A stretch of DNA of 21,189 bases from Clostridium sp. CAG:967 (lineage in GTDB: Bacteria > Cyanobacteriota > Vampirovibrionia > Gastranaerophilales > Gastranaerophilaceae): assembly GCA_000433095.1 (NCBI GenBank), contig HF991459.1:1-21189 (forward strand), read 5' to 3'. The notes under the pieces are model-generated. The model did no database searches and had not been told where the DNA came from. It saw nothing but the letters and a program-made list of their open reading frames with translations. Numbering within the stretch: position 1 is the first letter of the stretch; each line of letters opens with the position of its first letter. The position numbers were made by a program, and so were the translations under genes. Shown one piece after another: positions 7,316 through 13,723 of this stretch.

Positions 7316-8242
7316 ATGTTTAATTTACTTAAAGGTAAAAAGAAAAACTTAAAAAGTATAGACAAAAACGGTGTTGATTATAAAATAAAGAATTTCAGAG
7401 CTTTAGGAATTACTGAGAATAAACGTGATACAAAAATTATTGTTTCACTAACTTCTTTTCCTGAAAGAATGGATGATGTTCATTATACTCTTTATTCACT
7501 CCTTAATCAGGAATTTAAACCAGATGAGATTATTTTATGGCTTTCTCAAGAAGAATTTCCTAATAAAGAATTGGATTTGCCTGATGAAGTCATAAAATTT
7601 AAAGAAAACGGCTTGCAAATAAAATGGTGTGATAATTTGTATTCTTATAAAAAATTAATTCCAACTTTAAAAGAATATAATAACAAAAATTGTATTATTG
7701 TTACTGCAGATGATGACATTTTTTATGAGAAAAAATGGCTTCTTAAATTATACGAAACTCATTTAAAAGAACCTGATTGTATTATTTGCCATAGAGCTCA
7801 TAAAATTAAATTAGAAAATGAAAACATTGCGCCTTATAAAAAATGGAGAAAGAAAATCAGAGGCGGTTCAAAATTATTCTTAAACTTCTTCACCGGAGCA
7901 GGCGGAGTTTTATACCCTCCTAAAAGCCTTTATAAAGACGTTGATAAAATCGAACTGTTTATGAAACTTGCCCCAAAAGCTGATGATATATGGTTCTGGG
8001 CAATGGCTGTATTAAATAATACTCCTATTTGCATTGCAGAAGACAGAGTACGAGTACTTACTTATGTAAATCCTGACAGAGAAAGAGGATTAACTAATCA
8101 GTTAACTTTATTTGCATCCAATAAAAAAGGCGGAAATGATATTCAGTTAGCAAACATTATTAATCATTATCCGCAAATTTTAGATATTATAAAAGATAAA
8201 AAAAGTTTTACATCTATTGTCGGTAATTTCTTACGCCGGTAG
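7316..8242 (+). CDS. Family 2-like glycosyltransferase
   Basis: 308 residues. The N-terminal part has IIVSLTSFPERMDDVHYTLY, then LLNQEFKPDEIILWLS, like the nucleotide-sugar binding fold of GT-A enzymes. TADDDIFY (D132-D134) is the likely DXD metal site. GAGGVLYPP and KADDIWFWAM (residues 194-230) match the acceptor-side motifs of polysaccharide-type glycosyltransferases. There is no signal peptide or membrane segment, so it probably acts in the cytoplasm on surface glycans; the sugar is unknown. No ribosome binding site precedes ATG 7316, and the likely -10 box ends six bases before it, so the mRNA may be leaderless. It stands alone rather than in a glycan cluster, and its AT-rich codon use could mean transfer. 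Its last 29 bases overlap the end of the convergent purH. Confidence 0.8.
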   Translation: MFNLLKGKKKNLKSIDKNGVDYKIKNFRALGITENKRDTKIIVSLTSFPERMDDVHYTLYSLLNQEFKPDEIILWLSQEEFPNKELDLPDEVIKFKENGLQIKWCDNLYSYKKLIPTLKEYNNKNCIIVTADDDIFYEKKWLLKLYETHLKEPDCIICHRAHKIKLENENIAPYKKWRKKIRGGSKLFLNFFTGAGGVLYPPKSLYKDVDKIELFMKLAPKADDIWFWAMAVLNNTPICIAEDRVRVLTYVNPDRERGLTNQLTLFASNKKGGNDIQLANIINHYPQILDIIKDKKSFTSIVGNFLRR

Positions 8243-9719
8243 TAATCATTGCAATACCGTATTTATCACAGGTTTCAATTATTTTTTGGTCTTTTATTGC
8301 ACCGCCAGGCTGGATAATCAATCCTATTCTTCCCTGAATTGCAGAATAAATACAGTCTTCTGCAAAAATAGGAGAATCTGAAGCAAGAACAGCTTCTTTT
8401 GAATTGTCACAAGCATAATTTAATGCCCATTCCACAGCTGCAAGTGCATTTGTTTGACCTTGAGCAATTGCAGAAGTTTTAAAATCTCTTGCTATAACAG
8501 CCGCATTAGTTTTCGCATGTTTTACAACTTTCCAGGCGAAAATCGCATCTTCAATCTGTTCTGCTGTAGGTTTTTCTCTTGTTACAACTTTGAACATATC
8601 TTTATCCAGTTCGCTGTTATTACTGTCTTGTACCAGTGCACCAAACGGCGACATTATAACTTCTTCACAGGTCATTTTTCTGTAATCTTTTAGTAAAGTA
8701 TTCAGTTTAACAAGTTTTATTTCCGAATTATCTTTAAACAATTCAATTGCTTTTTCATCAAAATCAGGTGCTATAACAACTTCCACAGACATTGAATTTA
8801 AGTGTTTTGCAACCTCCTCATCAACAGTTTTTGAAAATCCCACTGTTCCATAGAAAGAACTCACCGGATCGCAATCAAAAGCTTTTGTATAGGCATCATA
8901 AATCGAACGTCCCAGAGCTACTCCGCAAGGTTTTGTGTGTCTTATGATAGAAACTGCGTTTACATCATAAAATTCACTTACAAGATTTGTTGCTTCAGTA
9001 ATATTTAATATGTCGTTAAATGTTAATTCTTTGCCGTTAACAACTTCATAATCAACCATACCTTCTGTTTTATAAATCGCACCTTTTTGGTGAGGGTTTT
9101 CTCCATATTGCAAATCTTTTAATTTTTCAAAGTTAAAAGTTTTGAAAGGCTTTTCACCCGTCTGCTCGGCAAGTTTTAAAGAAACAAGTCTGTCATAATT
9201 AGAAGTCAGGTTAAATGCTTTAGCTGCAAGTTTCAGTCTGCCGAAATCATTTGCGTTTAATGCTACATAGTAATCAACTTTATCCGTAATTACGGTAACA
9301 TTTTTATAATTTTTGGCACCTGCCCTCAACAACGCACAGCCGACAATGTCAATTTTTGAAATCATCTCCCCGACATCATTGCTTTCAAATATAATTTTTT
9401 CAAACGGACACAAATTTACAACAACCATATCAAAAGCCTTGACTGCAAATCGTTCAAGTTCGTTCAACTCTTTTGCATCAGAACTGTTTGCAAGTATTCC
9501 TGCAAAAATTGTTTCATTTAAAGCGTTCAATTCACCTGAAAGCAAAGCCGGACATCCCGAAAATTCGGCTAAATTAATAACTTCTATTTCAGCACTTTTC
9601 AAAAGTTCATAGGTATCACCGCCTGCAACAATTTCATAATCAAATTTTTCTGTTAAGTTTTTTGCAAAATCAATTAATCCTACTTTGTCGTAAACACTTA
9701 TAAATGCACGTCTTTTCAT
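8214..9719 (-). CDS. purH: Divergent bifunctional purine biosynthesis protein PurH
   Basis: 501 residues, slightly short of the usual 515 or so. PurH carries AICAR formyltransferase (C-terminal) and IMP cyclohydrolase (N-terminal), the last two steps of IMP synthesis. The framework is clear: RAFISVYDKVGLIDFAKNL, LQYGENPHQKGAIYK, DPVSSFYG, VEVVIAPDFD, AWKVVKHAKTNA, and IIQPGGAIKDQ, ending in TTGVRNYRQ. Hallmark residues are changed. The cyclohydrolase loop normally reading VKTLHPKIHGG is LNALNETIFAG (residues 64-74). IDIGGP is IDIVGC. The formyltransferase motif KHTNPCG is R260-H261-T-K-PCG, so the catalytic Lys is Arg. It could be a fast-evolving working enzyme or a paralogue with altered activity. 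An extended -10 promoter lies upstream and no terminator is seen. The start at ATG 9719 agrees with the family N-terminus. Confidence 0.88.
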   Translation of the reverse strand: MKRRAFISVYDKVGLIDFAKNLTEKFDYEIVAGGDTYELLKSAEIEVINLAEFSGCPALLSGELNALNETIFAGILANSSDAKELNELERFAVKAFDMVVVNLCPFEKIIFESNDVGEMISKIDIVGCALLRAGAKNYKNVTVITDKVDYYVALNANDFGRLKLAAKAFNLTSNYDRLVSLKLAEQTGEKPFKTFNFEKLKDLQYGENPHQKGAIYKTEGMVDYEVVNGKELTFNDILNITEATNLVSEFYDVNAVSIIRHTKPCGVALGRSIYDAYTKAFDCDPVSSFYGTVGFSKTVDEEVAKHLNSMSVEVVIAPDFDEKAIELFKDNSEIKLVKLNTLLKDYRKMTCEEVIMSPFGALVQDSNNSELDKDMFKVVTREKPTAEQIEDAIFAWKVVKHAKTNAAVIARDFKTSAIAQGQTNALAAVEWALNYACDNSKEAVLASDSPIFAEDCIYSAIQGRIGLIIQPGGAIKDQKIIETCDKYGIAMITTGVRNYRQ

Positions 9720-9750
9720 TGTCTTCCCCTATTCGATAACTTTTTCTTAC

Positions 9751-9759
9751 ATTATATCA
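9751..9759 (-). promoter_or_regulatory. Extended -10 promoter of purH
   Basis: On the minus strand TGATATAAT gives an extended -10 (TGN before TATAAT at 9756-9751). There is no good -35 at the right distance, where CCCCTG is found. The ATG of purH is about 30 bases downstream. Confidence 0.5.
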
Positions 9760-9814
9760 CCAATTCTAAAAATCAGGGGGGTTCTTAGCATTTCGTAACT
9801 ATTTTTAGTTTTTC

Positions 9815-9843
9815 TTGAAATAATTTTTTCCACATATTATAAT
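9815..9843 (+). promoter_or_regulatory. Strong sigma-70 promoter for the 9863 gene
   Basis: TTGAAA (9815-9820), a 17-base spacer and a perfect TATAAT (9838-9843). The expected transcript start is about 9850, so the untranslated leader is only about 13 bases and contains AAAGAGGA before ATG 9863. Confidence 0.75.
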
Positions 9844-9862
9844 TAGGCAAAAAGAGGATTAT

Positions 9863-10513
9863 ATGGTAAGTAACAGAATGACTGAAGGCGTTGGTAAAAA
9901 GATAGTTGAAGCCTTAAAAAAGCAATCAGATATTGAAATTCAATCAGTAGTTGAAAACCCTGCACCTGTTGAAGAAGAAATGACAGATAATTCTTCGGCA
10001 ATAGAATTTACATCACCGGAGGAACCTTCATTCGAAGAACCTCATATCGAAAGTTTTCAGCATGAACATGATTTTTCAACCGAACAGGAAGAAGATGTTC
10101 CTGTAATGCAGCAGCCTTTTGTAATGCCTAATACTATGTCTTTTAGTCAACCTGCACCTTCGCCTGTTATTGAAAAAGAAATTTTTGCTAATGATCTTGA
10201 AGGTTTTGAAATCCCTACAAATGTTGCCGTTTTAAAACAGCTTATTAACCAGCTTCCGGCAGGTGTTTCAAAACAAACAGGCGCTTTAATCATTAAACAA
10301 ACAATGGAAGCTCTTGGAATATCAATGAAAAGTGTTCTGCAAGAGGCTCAACAGGTACAGGAAAGCTTAAACAATTCTCAAAGAGAATGTCAGGCTTCTA
10401 TTATGGAATACAGAAAACAAATTAATGTACTTGAAAAACAGTCACAAAAATTCCAAAGACAATACTCTGCATTAAACGATATAATCAGCTTGTTTATTCA
10501 AACAAATATATAA
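9863..10513 (+). CDS. Unknown acidic, coiled-coil protein
   Basis: 216 residues of no family I recognise. Residues 1-25 form a short basic helix (MTEGVGKKIVEALKKQ). Residues 30-110 are acidic, rich in Glu, Pro and Ser, and probably disordered. Residues 115-155 (IPTNVAVLKQLINQLPAGVS and following) look like a compact helical pair. Residues 155-216 form a coiled coil (VLQEAQQVQESLNNSQRECQ and following). There is no signal peptide or membrane segment, so it is probably cytoplasmic. A strong promoter precedes it, AGAGGA is its ribosome site, and a bidirectional terminator closes it, so it is a single-gene unit. The layout could suit a scaffold, chaperone or cell-division accessory protein, but no function can be assigned. 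Confidence 0.75.
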   Translation: MVSNRMTEGVGKKIVEALKKQSDIEIQSVVENPAPVEEEMTDNSSAIEFTSPEEPSFEEPHIESFQHEHDFSTEQEEDVPVMQQPFVMPNTMSFSQPAPSPVIEKEIFANDLEGFEIPTNVAVLKQLINQLPAGVSKQTGALIIKQTMEALGISMKSVLQEAQQVQESLNNSQRECQASIMEYRKQINVLEKQSQKFQRQYSALNDIISLFIQTNI

Positions 10514-10537
10514 AAGGAAGCTTTAGCCTCCACCATA

Positions 10538-10570
10538 ATAAAAAATCTCGCCTGTAGCGAGATTTTTTAT
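10538..10570. terminator. Bidirectional intrinsic terminator
   Basis: A perfect 14-bp stem (10538-10551 with 10557-10570) has a CTGTA loop; its base is an A/T run, so a T run follows the GC part on both strands. It sits between the convergent gene ends at 10513 and 10575. Confidence 0.92.
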
Positions 10571-10574
10571 TTTA

Positions 10575-10901
10575 TTATCTGTAAGAGAATGAACTTTGAA
10601 TATTTTTATCAAGTAATCCTTGACAGGATTGATATTCTGCTTCAATCATTTTTAACCTGTTCTGATATTGCTGCATTTGCATATCTAATTTTTGTTCAAG
10701 CACCTTCAGCTTCGCCTGTCGCTGCTGCAAAAGCTTTGTCGTAGGAGATTCGGGATCATAATCGTTTCCAACCTGCATCAAATCGCTTGTTGATTGCATT
10801 AATCCCATTTTAGTCTGGGTTATCAGCTGAATTTTATATTCCAGATCTAACCTTGACTGTTGGAGATACAATAATCTGATTTGTGAGGTAATTAATCCCA
10901 T
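10575..10901 (-). CDS. Small helical-hairpin protein sharing ends with the 416-aa protein
   Basis: 108 residues, almost all predicted helix: helix 1 at about 1-42, a break at NDYDPESP (46-53), then a long helix at 54-100. Aligned without gaps, its first 34 residues share 13 identities with the start of the 416-aa protein (12214-13464), including M-G, S6-Q7, R9, L11, L13, E21-Y22, Q25, I27 and Q29. Its end KNIQSSF matches KNIESTF there. Size and hairpin form recall needle or inner-rod subunits of type III systems, and the fliE-flhA operon lies nearby. This role is inference only; no known family is recognised. It starts 14 bases after the 90-aa gene, with AAAGGAAG in the gap, so the two are cotranscribed. 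Confidence 0.75.
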   Translation of the reverse strand: MGLITSQIRLLYLQQSRLDLEYKIQLITQTKMGLMQSTSDLMQVGNDYDPESPTTKLLQQRQAKLKVLEQKLDMQMQQYQNRLKMIEAEYQSCQGLLDKNIQSSFSYR

Positions 10902-10915
10902 TTCTAATCTTCCTT

Positions 10916-11188
10916 TTACCTTGTTTCATTAAGGTTATTACCCCTCAGGAACGTGTGCTGATTATTTTCTGCTATCAGCTGTTCCATCCTTTGAAACTGA
11001 TGGCGGTGATAATTCAGTCTGTACTGTGCCATTTTTCGTTTCTTATTCATTGTGAGGAATTCTTTTATTCCGTCTACAAATGAAGCGGACATTGTTTTGA
11101 TAGGGTTTTTCCTTATGAGAAAGTTCTTTGAATATATTAAGAAATCGAGAATTCTCTTTATATTCATCTCTAAAGTATCACGAAGCAT
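10916..11188 (-). CDS. Small basic protein of unknown function
   Basis: 90 residues, Lys/Arg/Asn/Gln-rich and mainly helical, with no signal peptide or clear membrane segment. The middle (KTMSASFVDGIKEFLTMNKK) is mildly amphipathic and the last third (YRLNYHRHQFQRMEQLIAEN) is strongly helical. I recognise no family. ATG 11188 is chosen because AAGGAG lies four bases upstream; the next Met (residue 8) has none. It is the first gene of a two-gene unit with the 108-aa helical-hairpin gene, which suggests related work, such as chaperone and secreted partner, but nothing proves this. Confidence 0.65.
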   Translation of the reverse strand: MLRDTLEMNIKRILDFLIYSKNFLIRKNPIKTMSASFVDGIKEFLTMNKKRKMAQYRLNYHRHQFQRMEQLIAENNQHTFLRGNNLNETR

Positions 11189-11247
11189 TTTTCTCCTTAC
11201 ACTTTAGACCTACATGTATATAAAAACAATTCGCATATAATTATTGC

Positions 11248-11273
11248 CATGTTTGTTTACATTTGCTTAACAT
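11248..11273 (-). promoter_or_regulatory. Candidate regulatory element, copy 1 (upstream of the 90/108-aa genes)
   Basis: On the minus strand this reads ATGTTAAG followed by CAAATGTAAACAAACATG, about 60 bases before ATG 11188. The copy at 18606-18628 differs only by three single-base gaps. Two TATAAT hexamers lie upstream (11313-11308 and 11329-11324, minus strand), without good -35 boxes. Extra CATGT and ACATG words surround the element. Confidence 0.5.
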
Positions 11274-11367
11274 GTCTTAAACATGCTGTCTAAAGTTATT
11301 TCACACTATTATATTACGGATAAATTATAACCGAACTTTAATAAAAAACAGGTTTTGTAAAAAAATA

Positions 11368-12189
11368 TTACATGTTTTGAATAGCTTTGCTGTCGCCTTC
11401 AATAGACTCTTTCAACATTTTCTTAACAACGTCGCCCTGAGTATCTAACATTTTACAAACAGTTTCAATGTTTCTAACCTTGTTAGAAAGAATAGTATCA
11501 GCGTTAGCAGTAATGTTGCCTGTTACATTTTGATAAGCTGCCAGAGCAGCAGAAGACGTACCCTGCATCAAGTTACCCATTACAATTGCAGGAAGTCCGT
11601 ATTCTCCCAGATAAGGAGCTGCAGCCTGCATAATACCGCCCCAGCCTGAAATTACACCTGCCACAGGCAATACTATATTTTTCATTGAAAATCCGTAACC
11701 GTTAGCAGCACCGAGCCCGTAAGCAGCAGCACTTGCTACATCTGCAATACCGCCTACACCGGATGCATAACCTGTTGCAACACCGGCATCAGTACCCCAG
11801 CCGTTTAAAATAGAAGAAGCTCCGCCTGTTGCATAACCTTCGCCCAATCCCCAGGAAACAGGAGCTGCACCGCCCGGAAAACCTGAATAATTATAAAGTG
11901 AATCAATACCGTAAGAAGAACCTCCGTTGAATTTGGAAGCATAAGATGTTCCGGGTATATTCATAGATTCAGATGCGCCAAAAACTGTTGCAAAAGAAGA
12001 TGGTGCTAGTAAGCTTGCAATATTATATAAAAATCCGCCTGTTGCTTCAAAACCTGTACCCTGACCGCTTCCTGATACAGTTAAATCACGAAGTTTGTCA
12101 TAAGTTTCCCACAATTGAGCTTTGGCATCGCCGCTTGCCGAACCGAATTTATTTGCTATAACTAAGTAACTGTCGTTTTTGTAAGCCAT
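11368..12189 (-). CDS. Gly/Ala/Ser-rich protein of unknown function, candidate secreted protein
   Basis: 273 residues with about 43 Gly, most of them between residues 36 and 210, and many Ala, Ser and Tyr. Residues 1-36 are ordinary and helical. Residues 37-165 are a repetitive Gly-Tyr-Ser-Ala tract. Residues 166-218 contain small-residue hydrophobic stretches (NIVLPVAGVISGWGGIMQAA, then LPAIVMGNLM) that could insert in a membrane. Residues 225-273 are helical and polar, with a single Cys near 245. There is no Sec signal peptide. It begins 24 bases after the 416-aa gene with AAGAGG upstream, so the two form an operon. It might be a pore or translocator-like partner of the type III-like system; that is conjecture. 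Confidence 0.7.
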   Translation of the reverse strand: MAYKNDSYLVIANKFGSASGDAKAQLWETYDKLRDLTVSGSGQGTGFEATGGFLYNIASLLAPSSFATVFGASESMNIPGTSYASKFNGGSSYGIDSLYNYSGFPGGAAPVSWGLGEGYATGGASSILNGWGTDAGVATGYASGVGGIADVASAAAYGLGAANGYGFSMKNIVLPVAGVISGWGGIMQAAAPYLGEYGLPAIVMGNLMQGTSSAALAAYQNVTGNITANADTILSNKVRNIETVCKMLDTQGDVVKKMLKESIEGDSKAIQNM

Positions 12190-12213
12190 ATGAACCTCTT
12201 AATATCTTTTCTA

Positions 12214-13464
12214 TTATTCGAAAGTTTTGAATGTAGATTCGATGTTCTTTTCTATAACTTTCTTAACCGCTTCCATTTCTGTTTGAAGTGCATCTTGTTC
12301 CGTATCAAGCTGTCTTAAACGAAGTTCAAGAGTACGGTCTTGTTCCTGAATTTTTTCTGTTTTTGCGTTAATATCCGCAATAGCTTTTTCATAAACCTGC
12401 ATATCATAGTTATACTGGTTCATAGCATCATTGTATGCATTTTCATCAGTAATAGTTTCAGTGTTCAAAGCATAAGTTGCTGTTGAATCCTCATATCTGA
12501 TTGACTGAGGGCGTCCTGATGAATCCAAATCAACAAAAGCTCTTTGAGTTCTTTCAATTTTTGTTTTAACATTTTCTGCATAATATGAAGTCAATTTATT
12601 TTGATTTTCTGTTGGTTTAGAAGGATCTTGAGCAGATATAGCTGATGCTGTTAAATCTTCCAGGCTTGCAAAATATCTTGTGCCCTGATATTCCCAGGTA
12701 TAAATATCATCAGAAGTTGCAAAGTTTTCATTAGGGAACTGTTTGCAGATCTCTTCATATGCAGCTTTTTGTTCAACGTCTGTCGGATCATAAGCTGAAA
12801 CTTCACAGTTTCCAACATAAGTCGGAACACCTGATTCTACGGAATAATTTTTCGGATCATCAGTACCTGCTACCGCTTTATTGAGTTCATCACGTGTAGT
12901 AAACTTCATTGTACCGTCAGTGTCATTGTAGACAAACAAATTATCCAAATCTTCATTTTTTAATTCCGGATAATCTTCACAAATTTTGTTAAAATTATTT
13001 CTTTGTTCTTCGATTAGAGGATCATATTTATTTAGTGTCGTAGCACCAACGTTATAAACATCATTTGCGGCATCATAAGTTACATCATTTCTGTTTATTG
13101 TACCTTCTGTACCTTTTGTATCAAGTTTGACCTGAGGATTAGCTTTTTTAGTTTGAATACCGGTATAAACATCAGCATAATGATAGTGCGTAATCAAATA
13201 GTTATAATCAGGATCATCGGTAATCTCAGTCATACTTGTAATAGTTTCATCATAAGTACCTTCTGTATAAGAATACTGCAATGTTGTATAATCTTGAGTA
13301 CTTGGAGCTGTAGGAACTTCTAATGCAAGGAGTTCGTTAAAGGTATTCGCACTCTGGTTAGCCAGCGCAGTACGTGCCTGGTTAATCTGTTGCCCTTCAT
13401 ATTCAACGTTTGTTTTTCTTGCAGTCAATCCTAAATATCTTGCCTGTGATGCTGCCATGCCCAT
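12214..13464 (-). CDS. Large protein with axial-type helical ends and an internal duplication
   Basis: 416 residues. Residues 1-45 (MGMAASQARYLGLTARK and onward) and 350-416 (a coiled coil ending KNIESTFKTFE) match the ends of the 108-aa protein. Between them lies an acidic, Tyr/Thr/Asp-rich insert of about 300 residues. The insert contains a diverged duplication: Y147-D-P, I161-C162, Y165-P166, G184-T185, F188 and L194 recur at Y225-D-P, I239-C240, F243-P244, G261-T262, F265 and L271. Helical ends that can pack together around a variable middle are known from flagellin, hook and hook-associated proteins, and no Sec signal is present, so export by a type III-like route is a fair guess. AAGGAG lies nine bases before ATG 13464. 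I recognise no named family. Confidence 0.75.
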   Translation of the reverse strand: MGMAASQARYLGLTARKTNVEYEGQQINQARTALANQSANTFNELLALEVPTAPSTQDYTTLQYSYTEGTYDETITSMTEITDDPDYNYLITHYHYADVYTGIQTKKANPQVKLDTKGTEGTINRNDVTYDAANDVYNVGATTLNKYDPLIEEQRNNFNKICEDYPELKNEDLDNLFVYNDTDGTMKFTTRDELNKAVAGTDDPKNYSVESGVPTYVGNCEVSAYDPTDVEQKAAYEEICKQFPNENFATSDDIYTWEYQGTRYFASLEDLTASAISAQDPSKPTENQNKLTSYYAENVKTKIERTQRAFVDLDSSGRPQSIRYEDSTATYALNTETITDENAYNDAMNQYNYDMQVYEKAIADINAKTEKIQEQDRTLELRLRQLDTEQDALQTEMEAVKKVIEKNIESTFKTFE

Positions 13465-13501
13465 AGAGTTACTCTCCTTATTGTACTACCTTACATTTGT
13501 A

Positions 13502-13529
13502 CTTATAATGATGTTTTTTATAAAGTCAA
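13502..13529 (-). promoter_or_regulatory. Sigma-70 promoter of the 416-aa/273-aa operon
   Basis: On the minus strand TTGACT (13529-13524), a 16-base spacer and TATAAG (13507-13502). The predicted start is about 13495. The nonamer CAAATGTAA (13499-13491, minus strand) lies across the start site and is shared with the two longer regulatory elements at 11.2 kb and 18.6 kb. Confidence 0.65.
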
Positions 13530-13679
13530 CATTATATAAAAAATTATACGGTATTAATTTAAATATATATATAGGAAATCTTAAAAATTCATTCATTTAT
13601 ATGAGATTTAAAACAAAAAATCACTTATTTTATTTACTAAGTGGATAACTTATATCTTGATTATTAAATAAAAAAAGAA

Positions 13680-13699
13680 AAGCCGCCTTTTGGCGGCTT
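13680..13699 (-). terminator. Intrinsic terminator of the S1-domain gene
   Basis: A perfect 8-bp stem AAGCCGCC / GGCGGCTT with a TTTT loop, followed on the minus strand by a T-rich run (complement of 13664-13679). It lies 24 bases past the S1 gene stop. Confidence 0.93.
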
Positions 13700-13723
13700 A
13701 ACGTTATTATATTTTAAGAGACT

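Noticed and set aside
9776..9781. G6 run upstream of the 9863 promoter as a second phase-variation tract.
   Set aside because: Six bases is too short to be notable, and it lies outside both the promoter spacer and any coding frame.
10575..10901. Naming the 108-aa protein as the SctF needle or SctI inner rod.
   Set aside because: Only size and helical hairpin form agree; I see no family motif, so it is described without a gene symbol.
11189..11367. Hidden small gene or tRNA in the gap between the 90-aa and 273-aa genes.
   Set aside because: No open frame with a ribosome site and no cloverleaf; it holds only TATAAT-like boxes and the shared regulatory element.
13457..13648. 63-codon plus-strand frame in the gap before the 416-aa operon.
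   Set aside because: It overlaps that operon's promoter on the other strand and has very AT-rich, Phe/Leu/Lys-biased content and no ribosome site. I see only the promoter and AT-rich DNA there.
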